Shown: piece by piece, positions 48,911 through 58,532 of the stretch | How the letters are laid out: each line of letters opens with the position of its first letter | Position numbering within the stretch: position 1 is the stretch's first letter | NCBI GenBank assembly: GCA_020725925.1 | Contig: DYTN01000001.1 | Coordinates: forward strand, 140,116 to 204,115 | Length of the DNA: 64,000 nt | Reading direction: 5' to 3' | DNA from: Methanobacteriota archaeon | Lineage (GTDB): Archaea > Thermoplasmatota > Thermoplasmata > UBA10834 | Notes under the pieces: generated by a model | What the model saw: only the letters and a program-made list of their open reading frames with translations | What the model was told of the DNA's origin: nothing | Database searches by the model: none | Made by a program: the position numbers and the translations under genes

Positions 48911-50665
48911 ATGGCCGTCAGGCACCCCATTGTCTCAGTCATGGGCCACGTCGACCACGGCAAGTCGACGATCCTGGACATGATCAGGGGGACCGAGGTC
49001 GTGAGCCGCGAGGCAGGCGGCATAACGCAGCACATAGGCGCGACAGATGTGCCCATAGACACCATATACAAGCTCTGCGGGCCGCTGATCGGGGACAGGA
49101 AGTTCACCGTTCCCGGCCTGCTCTTCATAGACACCCCGGGCCACTACTCCTTCGTCACTCTCCGGACCAGGGGCGGCGCCCTCGCGGACCTCGCAGTGCT
49201 CGTAGTAGACATCAACGAGGGCCTGAAGCCGCAGACGATAGAGTCAATCAACATCCTCAAGAAGTTCCGCACGCCCTTCGTCATCGCTGCCAACAAGATA
49301 GACCTCATACCTGGCTGGCGGCACGAGAAGTGGAAGACCTTCGGCCAGGCGATGGAGGCACAGGACCCGCGGGTGGCGGCAGAGCTGGACTCGAAGCTGT
49401 ACAACCTGACGGGGAAGATATTCGACAAGGCTGGGTTCAGCGCGGACAGGTTCGACAAGATATCCGACTTCACGAAAACAGTCGCGATAGTGCCCATCAG
49501 CGGCAAGTACGGCGAAGGGCTGCCCGACCTGTTGCTCATGCTTGTGGGGCTCGCGCAGAGGTTCCTCGAGGAGGAGCTTCGGACCGAGGAAGGGCCTGGC
49601 GAGGGCACGGTCCTCGAGGTGAAGGAGGAGCGGGGGATTGGGACCGCCGTCGACACGATCATCTACAAGGGCACGGTCAGGGTGGGTGACCAGATTGTGG
49701 TGTCGTCCGTCAAGGACGAGCTCATCGTGACCAAGGTCAAGGGGCTCCAGCGGCCGAAGCCGCTGGACGAGATAAGGGACCCGACGCAGAGGTTCGACAG
49801 GGTGAAGGAAGCCACCGCAGCTGCCGGCATACGCATCATCGCGCAGAACCTCGAGAACGCCATGGCCGGAGGGACCGTCAGGGTGGTGAGCGGGGACCTC
49901 GAGCAGCTGAAGGAAGAGGTGCAGAAGGAGAGCAAGATCAAGGCGGAGCTCGCCGAGCAGGGGATAATCGTGCGCGGGGACGCGATCGGCTCCCTCGAGG
50001 CCTTCGCCTTCGAGGCGAAGAAGACCGAGCTTCCGATACGCAAGATAGACATCGGGAACGTCACGCGCAAGGATGTGATCGAGGCATCCAACTTCGACAA
50101 CCCCCTGCACCGCGCCATATTCGCGTTCAACGTCGCGATCAACGATGACGCCAAGTCGGAGGCCAACTCCCTCGGCGTCAGGATATTCGAGAACGACGTC
50201 ATGTACCGCCTGCTGGAGGACTATCGCAACTGGTGCGACGAGCGCAAGAAGGAGCTCGAGGTCGAGAAGCGCCTCCAGATCGTCTTCCCTGGCAAGATCA
50301 TGATCCTGCGGGACCACGTGTTCCGGGTGAGCAAGCCCGCCATCGTCGGCGTCAGGGTGCTCGCGGGCAGGATAAGGCCTGGCCAGGGGCTGATTCGGGA
50401 GGACGGTCGGTCGATCGGCAAGATCAAGAGCATCAGGAGCGGAGACGAGTCCCTGAAGGAGGCGATCGCGGGTGCGGAGGTCGCCATCGCGATAGACGAC
50501 GCTGTCGTGGGCAGGCAGATCGAGGTCGAGGATGTGCTCCTCATAGACGTCCCCGAGGGGCATGCCCACGAGCTCCTCAACTACCAGCTCAAGCCCGACG
50601 AGCTGGAGGTCTTGGAGCAGCTCAAGGCGATCAAGAGGAAGGAGAAGCCCTTCTGGGGTGCGTAG
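48911..50665 (+). CDS. infB: Translation initiation factor aIF5B
   Basis: A 584-residue GTPase. It has VMGHVDHGKSTILD (G1), the switch II segment FIDTPGHYSF, and AANKIDLIPGW (G4), then the beta-barrel and the helical domain ending in the long C-terminal region. It promotes subunit joining and initiator tRNA positioning. The length is normal for archaea. It has its own TATA-like GATATAAG (48883-48890), about 25 bases from the ATG, which keeps it expressed despite separation from ndk. Confidence 0.97.
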   Translation: MAVRHPIVSVMGHVDHGKSTILDMIRGTEVVSREAGGITQHIGATDVPIDTIYKLCGPLIGDRKFTVPGLLFIDTPGHYSFVTLRTRGGALADLAVLVVDINEGLKPQTIESINILKKFRTPFVIAANKIDLIPGWRHEKWKTFGQAMEAQDPRVAAELDSKLYNLTGKIFDKAGFSADRFDKISDFTKTVAIVPISGKYGEGLPDLLLMLVGLAQRFLEEELRTEEGPGEGTVLEVKEERGIGTAVDTIIYKGTVRVGDQIVVSSVKDELIVTKVKGLQRPKPLDEIRDPTQRFDRVKEATAAAGIRIIAQNLENAMAGGTVRVVSGDLEQLKEEVQKESKIKAELAEQGIIVRGDAIGSLEAFAFEAKKTELPIRKIDIGNVTRKDVIEASNFDNPLHRAIFAFNVAINDDAKSEANSLGVRIFENDVMYRLLEDYRNWCDERKKELEVEKRLQIVFPGKIMILRDHVFRVSKPAIVGVRVLAGRIRPGQGLIREDGRSIGKIKSIRSGDESLKEAIAGAEVAIAIDDAVVGRQIEVEDVLLIDVPEGHAHELLNYQLKPDELEVLEQLKAIKRKEKPFWGA

Positions 50666-50807
50666 GCTCGTCCATCGGCCGGATTTCCGTGCGGGGAAAC
50701 CGGGCCATCCCAGGCGTGCGAAATGATGCGACCAGCATCCCTCCCCAACTCCGAAACGCTTATAACTCCTCTCGCATTAGGCCCTCCCGCACACCGGAGT
50801 GGATTGT

Positions 50808-51203
50808 TTGGCAGAGTTCAGGGCCGTAGTAAGCGATCCCAAGGACGGGAAGTCATACCAGGTCGCGGTCTCGGGGCATCACGCCAACTCGCTGATAGGC
50901 AAGAAGATAGGCGATGTCGTCGACGGCATATTCGTCGGGCTCCCGGGGTTCAAGCTCCAGATCACGGGCGGGAGCGACAAGGACGGGTTCCCCATGCGCA
51001 AGGACCTCCCCGGGCCTCGGAGGAAGAGGCTCCTGATGTCCAAGAGCATCGGGTTCAACGCGAAGGAGGGAGGGCTGAGGCGCAGGAAGAACGTCCGCGG
51101 GAACACCGTCGCACCAGACACCTTGCAAATCAACATGAAGGTCACGCAGCACGGCGTGAAGCCCATCTCTGAGATCGTCAAGAAAGAGGAGAAGAAGCAA
51201 TAA
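50808..51203 (+). CDS. rps6e: Ribosomal protein S6e
   Basis: A 131-residue small-subunit protein. It contains [61 protein letters not shown] and [18 protein letters not shown], all S6e landmarks. The TTG at 50808, eight bases after GGAG, matches the family start better than the GTG at 50799. A TATA-like TTATAA (50760-50765) precedes it. The stop overlaps the aIF2-gamma start by one base (TAATG). Confidence 0.95.
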   Translation: MAEFRAVVSDPKDGKSYQVAVSGHHANSLIGKKIGDVVDGIFVGLPGFKLQITGGSDKDGFPMRKDLPGPRRKRLLMSKSIGFNAKEGGLRRRKNVRGNTVAPDTLQINMKVTQHGVKPISEIVKKEEKKQ

Positions 51204-52435
51204 TGAAGGTCCCCACCCAGCCAGAGACCAACATCGGCATGGTCGGCCATGTCGACCATGGGAAGACCATGCTGACGAAGGCTCTGACGGGTGAGATGAC
51301 CGACAGGCACTCCGAGGAGGTCAAGAGGGGCATATCCATCCGCCTCGGGTACGCCGATGTCGCATTCTACAAGTGCAAGGACTGCGAAGGGCCCGAGTGC
51401 TACACGAACCAGCCGTCGTGCCCGAACTGCAAGGGCGAGTGCGAGCTGCTCAGGTCGGTGTCCTTCGTCGATGCGCCCGGCCACGAGACGCTCATGGCAA
51501 CGATGCTCTCGGGCGCCGCCATCATGAACGGCGCGCTCCTGCTCGTGGCCGCGAACGAGAAGTGTCCCCAGCCGCAGACCAGGGAGCACCTGATGGCGCT
51601 GTCCATCATAGGTGTGGACAAGATCATCGTGGTCCAGAACAAGATCGACATCGTCTCCGCGGAGGAGGCGAGGGAGAACTACAAGGAGATACAGGGCTTC
51701 GTCAAGGGGACCATCGCTGACAAGGCCCCCATCATTCCGATATCCGCCCACCACGACGTCAACATTGACATGCTCATCGAGGCCATCGAGCTCAAGATAC
51801 CGACCCCGAAGTGGGACAAGTCGAAGCCCGCGAGAATGTGCATCGCGAGGTCTTTCGACATCAACGTGCCAGGTACGAAGATAGAGAAGCTCAAGGGCGG
51901 GGTCGTGGGCGGCTCGCTCACCCAGGGAAGGCTCAGCATCGGGGACGAGGTGGAGATCAAGCCCGGGAGAAAGGTGGAGTCGGGCAGCAAATCCTCATGG
52001 GAGCCGATCCAAACCAAGGTCAGGTCGCTGTACGCTGGCGGGCTCTCGCTCGAGCATGCCGGCCCAGGCGGGCTGATCGCCATAGGCACGGGCCTAGATC
52101 CCGCGTTCACCAAGTCAGATTCCCTGGTCGGGAGGATCGCAGGCGTCCCAGACACGCTCCCACCTGTCGTGAACGAACTCACCATCGAGACGACCCTCAT
52201 GAAGAGGGTCGTGGGCGTCTCGTCGGAGCTTGCCGTGGAGAACCTGAAGACGAACGAGCCCCTGATGCTCAGCGTCGGCACCGCGACGACCGTCGGTGTG
52301 GTCACGAGCGGCAGGTCGGACTCCGCCGAGGTCTCGCTCAAGATACCGGTATGCATCGAGAAAGGCCAGAGGATCGCCATCTCGAGGCGGATAGCCGGCA
52401 AGTGGCGCCTGATCGGCTACGGCTCCGTGAAGTAG
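51203..52435 (+). CDS. eif2g: Translation initiation factor aIF2 subunit gamma
   Basis: A 410-residue GTPase. It has [17 protein letters not shown] (G1), the zinc knuckle region CKDC...CPNCKGEC (about residues 56-80), [16 protein letters not shown] (switch II) and [10 protein letters not shown] (G4), followed by two beta-barrels with the conserved [14 protein letters not shown]. It carries Met-tRNAi to the ribosome. It overlaps S6e by one base, so the genes are coupled. Confidence 0.97.
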   Translation: MKVPTQPETNIGMVGHVDHGKTMLTKALTGEMTDRHSEEVKRGISIRLGYADVAFYKCKDCEGPECYTNQPSCPNCKGECELLRSVSFVDAPGHETLMATMLSGAAIMNGALLLVAANEKCPQPQTREHLMALSIIGVDKIIVVQNKIDIVSAEEARENYKEIQGFVKGTIADKAPIIPISAHHDVNIDMLIEAIELKIPTPKWDKSKPARMCIARSFDINVPGTKIEKLKGGVVGGSLTQGRLSIGDEVEIKPGRKVESGSKSSWEPIQTKVRSLYAGGLSLEHAGPGGLIAIGTGLDPAFTKSDSLVGRIAGVPDTLPPVVNELTIETTLMKRVVGVSSELAVENLKTNEPLMLSVGTATTVGVVTSGRSDSAEVSLKIPVCIEKGQRIAISRRIAGKWRLIGYGSVK

Positions 52436-52446
52436 GGGCGCTCCTC

Positions 52447-52806
52447 ATGCCCAAGGCCGTCGTCCTGGACTCGAACGCCCTTCTCATGCCGTTCCAGTTC
52501 AAGCTCAATCTCGACAAAGAGCTGAAGCGTCTGTTCGGCGACCTTCCTGTGTTTGTCCCCAGCTCAGTTCTTGGCGAGCTTGCGAATTCCTTGGACAAGA
52601 ACTCGAAGGCGGCCCTCGCATTGGCCCGGAAGTTCAGCATTGTCGAGACGGAGTTCAGCGGGGACGACGCTGTCATGGCCATCGCAGAGCAGCGGGACGC
52701 CGCCGTCCTGACGAACGACAAGGAGCTCATCGGACGCCTCAGGGAGAGGCGCATACCGGTGATTCGGTTGCGGGGCGAGCGCTATCTAGTCGCCGACGAA
52801 TTCTAG
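52447..52806 (+). CDS. PIN-domain protein, Fcf1-like (COG1412 type)
   Basis: A 119-residue PIN fold. It begins KAVVLDSNALLMPFQFKLNL with the first acidic residue, has VPSSVLGELANSLDK with the second, and AVLTNDKELIGRLRERRIPVIRL with the third and fourth. This short form beside aIF2-gamma is common in archaea and is thought to be an rRNA-processing nuclease. It starts 11 bases after the aIF2-gamma stop. The substrate is inferred. Confidence 0.88.
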   Translation: MPKAVVLDSNALLMPFQFKLNLDKELKRLFGDLPVFVPSSVLGELANSLDKNSKAALALARKFSIVETEFSGDDAVMAIAEQRDAAVLTNDKELIGRLRERRIPVIRLRGERYLVADEF

Positions 52807-52857
52807 CACGAACGCGACGAAAACATATTATGACGGCTAGGTAATCCGAGCCATGCC

Positions 52858-53514
52858 ATGCATGAGAAGCAGATTGCCACCCTCAAGCACATCGCGCTCA
52901 TGGGCGGGGTGCATGACTACATAGCGATCTCCTCCCGGGAGCTCGGGAACGTTCTCGAGATCAGCCAACAGTCCGCATCGAAGAAGATCCTTGAGCTCCT
53001 CGGCGACGCCCTGATAGAAAGGGACCTGGGGGCGAGGAGGCAGAGGATCAAGCTTACGGACAAGGGGTTCGACCTTCTCCGCAAAGAGTACTCCGACTAC
53101 CAGCGCATATTCGAGATGAAGGACCATCTCGTGATCATCGGCAGTGTCACGTCCGGCCTCGGGGAGGGGCAGTACTATGTCAATCAAGAGGCGTACGCCG
53201 AGCAGTTCCAGAAGAAGCTCTGGTTCAAGCCGTACGAGGGCACCCTGAACCTGCGGCTCGCCGACCCCGAGCTTCCGAAGCTCGACATCCTGAGAAAGTC
53301 GGAGGGCATCCTGATCAAGGGGTTCGAGAAGGAAGGCAGGACCTTCGGCGATGTCAAGTGCTTCCTCGCAACAATCCACAACATGGAGTGCGCAGTCGTG
53401 TTGCCAGTGAGGTCCCACCACACGGACATCATCGAGGTAATCTGCAAGTTCCACCTGAGGCGCTCGCTCGGTATCAAGGATGGTGACCAGGTCGAGCTGA
53501 TTGTCTCCTTGTGA
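52858..53514 (+). CDS. rbkR: RbkR: HTH regulator fused to CTP-dependent riboflavin kinase
   Basis: A 218-residue two-domain protein. Residues 1-80 are a winged helix (ISSRELGNVLEISQQSASKKILELL). Residues 90-218 are the archaeal riboflavin kinase fold, with GSVTSGLGEGQYYV, PYEGTLNLRL, and CAVVLPVRSHHTDIIEVI. The kinase makes FMN using CTP, and the HTH represses or activates riboflavin genes. No riboflavin synthesis gene is adjacent. A TATA-like ATATTAT (52825-52831) is about 30 bases from the ATG. Confidence 0.94.
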   Translation: MHEKQIATLKHIALMGGVHDYIAISSRELGNVLEISQQSASKKILELLGDALIERDLGARRQRIKLTDKGFDLLRKEYSDYQRIFEMKDHLVIIGSVTSGLGEGQYYVNQEAYAEQFQKKLWFKPYEGTLNLRLADPELPKLDILRKSEGILIKGFEKEGRTFGDVKCFLATIHNMECAVVLPVRSHHTDIIEVICKFHLRRSLGIKDGDQVELIVSL

Positions 53515-53796
53515 GGGAGTCCACTGACCTAGCTCCGACGGAAGCCCCAACTTGGAGCTTGCCGTTCGGTGACAGCAGATCTGGCGTTCAAATGCGGGCT
53601 TGGGGGTCTTGGCGTCGAACGCCACGGCTGCCTTGGGTTCTCTCGACATCTGAGATGACCTTGGCACACTTGGGCATACGCACACAAGTCATCGTTGATT
53701 TCTGCTTCCTCATGATTTGCGTGCTCGCCGTCAAGCTTGAACACAGTAGAAAGAGATAAGTGGAATGGAGTGCATCGGATGATGTTGGGGGATGAA

Positions 53797-54090
53797 ATGG
53801 CAACATATGTCGTACTATCGAAGCTGACGGACGAGGGACGCAAGACTCTGAAGTCTAAACCAGAGAGGGTCAAGGAAGTGAACGCGGAGATCTCCAAGAT
53901 GGGCGCAAAGGTCCTGCATCAGTTCGCTCTTTTGGGCAAGTATGATTTCCTGACAGTCCTCGAGGCGAAAGACAATGTCTCGATTGCCAAGATCATGGTT
54001 GAGCTTGGCTCACGCGGGACTCTCGAAACGATGACACTGTCGGCAATACCTGTGGATGAGTTCCTAGCTAGCTTGGAGAAATCGGGCTGA
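53797..54090 (+). CDS. GYD-domain protein
   Basis: A 97-residue protein. It starts MATYVVLSKLTDEGRKTLKS, then VNAEISKMGAKVLHQFALLGKYDFLTVLEA, and has SRGTLETMTLSAIPVDEF. The LLGKYDFL segment corresponds to the GYD signature. These small dimeric proteins have unknown function. The ATG at 53797 follows a GGGGGATGA site. The gene stands alone, with about 280 bases before it that contain only short frames. Confidence 0.8.
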   Translation: MATYVVLSKLTDEGRKTLKSKPERVKEVNAEISKMGAKVLHQFALLGKYDFLTVLEAKDNVSIAKIMVELGSRGTLETMTLSAIPVDEFLASLEKSG

Positions 54091-54336
54091 CGATCGAATT
54101 CGGCATCTTCTGATTTGCGCGACGCAGACAGGCGATTCCCTGCACTCAGGGCACACACATCACTCACATTGCCATCCTTCATTCTGAGAAAGCCTCCAGA
54201 GCTTGCCTGAGATCCCCTGTCCGGCAATCGTCGATGTCTCGGAGTATTTGTCCCAATCTGTGCGTGGAAAGGCCTAACTAGAAGACACCCCGATTCCGGG
54301 CATGCCTCGAGGGTGGTTCGAGGAGGGGGTGAATAA

Positions 54337-54639
54337 CTGGCGATATCAGTTACGTTTTGGAGACTCGGCCCGAATGTGTCTCCACAAGAGGCTGCGAAGG
54401 TCGCAGTCAAGCTCATGGAGAGTGGATCATTCCCACCAAAGGGGGTGGAGATACTCGGATGGTACATCTGTCCTGGTGGCAGGGGCGTGACGATAACCGA
54501 GTCGAAGTCCATAGAATCTGCTGACGCCTTCAAGAACTGGCTTGTGTGGGTACAGGAGAGAAAGGACTTCTTTGAGTGTTACGAAGTCCACCCAGCTGTA
54601 TCCGCACAGGATGCCATCAAGATGGCTCTCGGCAAGTAG
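54337..54639 (+). CDS. DUF3303-like small protein, probable CTG start
   Basis: About 100 residues: LAISVTFWRLGPNVSPQEAA, then GSFPPKGVEILGWYICPGGRGVTITESKS and FKNWLVWVQERKDFFECYEVHP. The pattern of a strand, helix, KGVEILGWY and PGGRG resembles DUF3303/SgcJ-type small dimeric domains. The first beta-strand lies upstream of the only GTG (54376), in a frame preceded by a strong GGAGGGGGTGA site and a CTG at 54337. A CTG start is therefore proposed. It belongs with the nearby GYD protein as a small accessory domain. Confidence 0.65.
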   Translation: MAISVTFWRLGPNVSPQEAAKVAVKLMESGSFPPKGVEILGWYICPGGRGVTITESKSIESADAFKNWLVWVQERKDFFECYEVHPAVSAQDAIKMALGK

Positions 54640-55161
54640 AAGAACCAGACGTCATGAAACACTTTTCCCTTTTTGGTTTTCCCGGTGGAATGCGTGTTAT
54701 GACAGAACATGGAATTCCCCTTTCAGTCGAGGACTGATGCACCTAGCCGCACTCACGCCGACCAGAAGGGCGTGTTCTCCATATGTCAGAAAGCGAGATC
54801 CACCCCTTCTTCCGTACCGGCAACTGAAGTATCCAGCTTCGCTCGCCGTTAGATCCCCGGCCATAGTTCAAACTAGCGAGCCTTTCTTGCCACTATGACA
54901 GAGCCGGGCATTCGCTCTGGACAGGATATGAGAATTGTTGCGTCCAGCCTTGACTGCTGGCGGATTCCGTGCAGAAATCCGGGGGCCGCACCAGACATGA
55001 ATCCACAGAGTGGGTCGATGTTCAATCAAGAGCCCTCGTCTTCTTGCCATTTGGATGCTCAATGCGCTCACTCGAGAAGAAATCGATGGGACCCTGCATT
55101 ATAGGCCATTACAGGAGAAGATGCGCCTTCATCGTATGGCGTTCTCAGGCACAGAATCGGG
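54640..55161. other. Region without a recognisable gene
   Basis: About 520 bases. A T-rich stretch (CTTTTCCCTTTTTGGTTTTCC, about 54661-54681) probably ends the DUF3303-like transcript. Several 60-100 codon frames occur on both strands, but none has a ribosome site, TATA box and protein-like composition together. Confidence 0.4.
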
Positions 55162-55518
55162 TCAGCTTCTCCGTAGCTTGGACCTCACCCTTTCGTACTC
55201 ATCGTGGTCAATCTCGCCGCTCGCATATCGCTGATCGAGTATGTCGAATGGGCTAGGCTGCGGCGGGGCATATACTGGGTAAGCGTTGTACGCTGGCCTC
55301 TCCTCCAATCCGCCTACAGCGACCACGATGATCAGGATCAGTATGATTGCCGGCACGGCCATGAAGGCCATACTCCAGCCCCAGCCACCTCCTCCCATCA
55401 TTCCGTAGTCGTTGTCAGTTCCCGAGAATGTCAGTGCGCCTATGGTCGCCACAGCCACTGCAGATATCACAAGTACGATCACGAGCCATAGCAGTGTGCT
55501 TGTCTTTCTGTTTGTCAT
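55162..55518 (-). CDS. SHOCT-domain membrane protein
   Basis: A 118-residue protein. Two hydrophobic helices (TLLWLVIVLVISAVAVATIG and AFMAVPAIILILIIVVAVGG) flank a Gly/Met/Trp-rich loop (YGMMGGGGWGW), and the C-terminus is a SHOCT motif (PFDILDQRYASGEIDHDEYERVRSKL). SHOCT proteins often accompany metal-stress operons. A strong GGAGGTGATAAC ribosome site fixes the ATG at 55518. It is downstream of copA on the same strand, probably in its operon. Confidence 0.85.
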   Translation of the reverse strand: MTNRKTSTLLWLVIVLVISAVAVATIGALTFSGTDNDYGMMGGGGWGWSMAFMAVPAIILILIIVVAVGGLEERPAYNAYPVYAPPQPSPFDILDQRYASGEIDHDEYERVRSKLRRS

Positions 55519-55618
55519 GTTATCACCTCCTCTGTCTTCGTCGTCTCTTGGGTCCTCAAAATGTACTGGCATGATCCCATACCGCTGCATCCGCCATTTC
55601 TTCCCTTCATTCCTGTTG

Positions 55619-58150
55619 TCATGTCTCAGCTGGCACTGGATAGACTTCTTCGATTCCACCAGCCAGCGATCTCGCCTTCTTGGCAACTCTCTGAGCCTTT
55701 GGCTCCAGGCGGGTCTTCTTTAGAGTGGCGGCGTTGGTGACGACCGAGAGCGAACTCAGCGACATTGCCGCGGCTGCGATTATCGGGTTCAGCAGGCCCA
55801 GCGCAGCGATCGGGATTGCCGCGGTGTTGTAGCCCAGCGCCCATGCGAGATTCTGCCTGATCTTCCTCATGGTCGCTCTGCTAAGCCAGATCCCTCGTAC
55901 GACATCTTCCAGGTCATCTCGGATCAGGACGATTCCACCTGTCTCCTTTGCGATATCGGACCCGCTGCCAAGGGCAATGCCAACGTCTGCTTGAGCAAGC
56001 GCCGGGGAATCGTTGATGCCGTCACCCACCATGCTCACGACCTTCCCCTCCTGCTGCATCTTCTTGATGACCCCTGCCTTCTCCCACGGGCGCACGCCTG
56101 CGATCACGCGCTCGATGCCGACCTGCTTTGCGATGGCCATTGCCGTCCTCTCGTTGTCTCCCGTCAGCATGATGACCTCAAGCCCCATCGATTTCAGTTG
56201 CTCAATCGCATGAGCCGAGTTCGGCTTCGGAGTATCGGCAAGAGCGAGCAGGCCAAGCAGTCTCCCGTCGACAGTCAGGAACATTACCGTCTTGCCCTCG
56301 GACTCAAGTCCAGCGGCGTTGTTGTCCAGGTGGTGGTATTGAACCCCTTCGCCTTCAAGGAAAGCTCTGTTGCCAAGGAGAACCTTGCGGCCTTTGACGG
56401 TTCCTCTGACTCCACTTCCCGACACGGCTTCGAATTCCTCTGCAGGTCCGACCCCGACCCCTCTCGATTTGGCCGCCTCTATGACCGCTGCGGCCAACGG
56501 GTGTTCTGAGCCCTGCTCTATGGCGGCCGCGTAGGAAATCAGCTCGTTCTCCGTCGCCTCGACTGCCACGACATCCGTCACCTTGGGCTCGCCTCGAGTG
56601 ATAGTCCCAGTCTTGTCCAGAACTATCACCTGGAGCTTCCTTGCCCTCTCCAAGTACTCTCCGCCACGGATCAGGATGCCCATCTCAGCCCCTCTGCCCA
56701 CACCTACCATGAGGGCCGTAGGAGTAGCAATGCCCAGCGCGCACGGGCAGGATATGATCAGGACCGCCACGAAGCTCAAGACCGCGATGGTCAAGTCTCC
56801 TGTGAGCGTCCAGACGATGAATGTTGCAACCGCGGACAACAGCACAGCAGGCACAAAGACCGCGCTCACCCTGTCCACCAGTCGTTGAATGGGAGCGTTG
56901 TTTGCCTGGGCCTCCTCGACCATCTTGATGATCTGGCTAAGCGCTGTGTCGGAACCAACGCGGCTCGCCCTGAACACCAGCCGGCCATTGAGATTAGTCG
57001 TGGCACCTACCAGCTCGCTGCTCGCGGACTTCTCCACCGGCAAGCTCTCACCGGTGATCATCTTCTCGTCAACGGTGGACTGGCCTTCGATCACCACGCC
57101 GTCCGTCGGGATCTTCTCGCCGGGCTTCACGACCAAGGTGTCGCCGACCATGACCTGGTCGGCTGGCACCGTAGTCTCGACCCCGTCTCGCAGAAGAGTG
57201 GCCGTCAAGGGTCTCAGGTCCATCAGCTTGCGGACAGCTGCCGAGCTGCGCTGTCTTATGTAGTCCTCCATGAACCTGCCCAACAGCACGAACGCGATGA
57301 TGATCGCAGAGACCTCGAAGTACACGTTCTTCTCGTCGACGGGCACGAGAGAAGGCGCGAATACCACTACTACGCTGTAGAAGTAGGCGGTCAGTGTGCC
57401 CATGCTGATCAAGAGGTCCATGTTTGCACGTCTGCTCTTCAGGGCTCGATAGGCTCCAACATAGAATGGCCAACCGCCGACGAACTGGATTGGAGTGACC
57501 AGAAGGAACAGCCACATTCCCCATGTGAACCACGGGAGTGAGGGAATGGGCGCCCATGTGACCAGAGTCGCCCCGGCCGCCAGCCCGAGGAAGACAGCCA
57601 CCCTTAGGACTGCAAGAATCAGTACCCCGGAGATGGCGACGGTCACCCTCCTCTTCAACGCCTTGAGCTCCTTCTCGGGGTTCTCGAATGTGCGCGCGCA
57701 CGAATCCATGCAGAAGTAGTAGTCCCTTCCTCCAATCTGCCTATGGATAGCTGTGCGCTTGTCCACGGTCATGCCACAGACCGGATCGCGGGCCAGCATG
57801 CTCGGGTCCGAGTCGCTGGGGGGTGGATGTGAGGTATTGCGGGACCCGGCATGCGTCATCTGAGCATTCGATCTTCCATGGACACGACGATCTCTCGAAA
57901 GGAAGGCGAAGAGCTTGGGAGGGCTCCTTTTTTCCTCCGAGTCAGGGGCTTCGTAGCCCGCATCCCTGATCTTGCTTCTGATCGCATCCAAGGTCACGAT
58001 CGCATCGTCGAAGGCCACTTGGGCCTCGCCCTTCGTGCCATCAACAGAGACTGATCTTACTCCGGGAACGGTCCTCAGGGCCGCCTCTATGTTGATCTCG
58101 CACGAATGGCAGCTCATTCCCTCGATCCGGACTGTGACATCGGTAATCAT
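55619..58150 (-). CDS. copA: Copper-translocating P1B-type ATPase
   Basis: An 843-residue pump. The N-terminal HMA domain has [10 protein letters not shown] (CxxC); a YHS domain follows ([11 protein letters not shown], about residues 121-160). The membrane region has the ion motif SCPCAL (C468), then [10 protein letters not shown] with phosphorylated D512, the TGES loop and [16 protein letters not shown]. The CPC motif indicates Cu(I)/Ag(I) export. It is the middle gene of a three-gene unit: Cys/His-rich peptide, copA, SHOCT protein, divergent from the TRASH regulator. Confidence 0.95.
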   Translation of the reverse strand: MITDVTVRIEGMSCHSCEINIEAALRTVPGVRSVSVDGTKGEAQVAFDDAIVTLDAIRSKIRDAGYEAPDSEEKRSPPKLFAFLSRDRRVHGRSNAQMTHAGSRNTSHPPPSDSDPSMLARDPVCGMTVDKRTAIHRQIGGRDYYFCMDSCARTFENPEKELKALKRRVTVAISGVLILAVLRVAVFLGLAAGATLVTWAPIPSLPWFTWGMWLFLLVTPIQFVGGWPFYVGAYRALKSRRANMDLLISMGTLTAYFYSVVVVFAPSLVPVDEKNVYFEVSAIIIAFVLLGRFMEDYIRQRSSAAVRKLMDLRPLTATLLRDGVETTVPADQVMVGDTLVVKPGEKIPTDGVVIEGQSTVDEKMITGESLPVEKSASSELVGATTNLNGRLVFRASRVGSDTALSQIIKMVEEAQANNAPIQRLVDRVSAVFVPAVLLSAVATFIVWTLTGDLTIAVLSFVAVLIISCPCALGIATPTALMVGVGRGAEMGILIRGGEYLERARKLQVIVLDKTGTITRGEPKVTDVVAVEATENELISYAAAIEQGSEHPLAAAVIEAAKSRGVGVGPAEEFEAVSGSGVRGTVKGRKVLLGNRAFLEGEGVQYHHLDNNAAGLESEGKTVMFLTVDGRLLGLLALADTPKPNSAHAIEQLKSMGLEVIMLTGDNERTAMAIAKQVGIERVIAGVRPWEKAGVIKKMQQEGKVVSMVGDGINDSPALAQADVGIALGSGSDIAKETGGIVLIRDDLEDVVRGIWLSRATMRKIRQNLAWALGYNTAAIPIAALGLLNPIIAAAAMSLSSLSVVTNAATLKKTRLEPKAQRVAKKARSLAGGIEEVYPVPAET

Positions 58151-58171
58151 GCTTCCAAACGCCTGTTCTGC

Positions 58172-58405
58172 CTATCTCAGCAGGTAGCCGAGAACGATGA
58201 CACCTAGAAGCACACCAACCATCGCCAGGAACATCCAGCTCCCGCCTGCGCCACAGCCGCACGATGTGTGGGAGTCCTGGGATCGGACACCCTGCGTCGG
58301 TGGAGCGCGGATGTGCTGATGGTTCTCGTGGCTGCTGTCATAGGGGCTATCTCCCCTCTCATCGTTCGTGGCTTGCTCATGCCCGTGTGATCCGCAACAG
58401 GACAT
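58172..58405 (-). CDS. Small His/Cys-rich membrane peptide, copper-locus
   Basis: A 77-residue protein. The N-terminal half is rich in Cys and His (MSCCGSHGHEQ, SHENHQHIR, HTSCGCGAG) and the C-terminal half is a single hydrophobic helix (MFLAMVGVLLGVIVLGYLL). It is the first gene of the copper unit, 21 bases before copA. It may hold or deliver copper to the pump; no family name was assigned. Confidence 0.78.
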   Translation of the reverse strand: MSCCGSHGHEQATNDERGDSPYDSSHENHQHIRAPPTQGVRSQDSHTSCGCGAGGSWMFLAMVGVLLGVIVLGYLLR

Positions 58406-58497
58406 TCTCGTTCACCTCAGTGGTAGCAGCATCGAGGCCATTGAACCACCTAGTGCTTTCTTTTCCTCGATTGAGCGACCTTCCTTTTCGAAGAAAA

Positions 58498-58527
58498 CAA
58501 GTATTTGGACTAGATTGGCAATACTTG
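58498..58527. promoter_or_regulatory. Inverted-repeat operator in the TRASH-regulator promoter
   Basis: CAAGTATT (58498-58505) and AATACTTG (58520-58527) are perfect eight-base arms separated by 14 bases. The left arm overlaps the best TATA-like element (GTATTTGG) and the right arm ends five bases before the regulator ATG. It is well placed for autoregulation by the dimeric Lrp-type protein and for control of the divergent copper genes. Confidence 0.6.
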
Positions 58528-58532
58528 CTCTC

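Noticed and set aside
54868-55256. Several 60-95 codon frames on both strands between the DUF3303-like and SHOCT genes
   Set aside because: None combines a start signal, promoter and protein-like composition.
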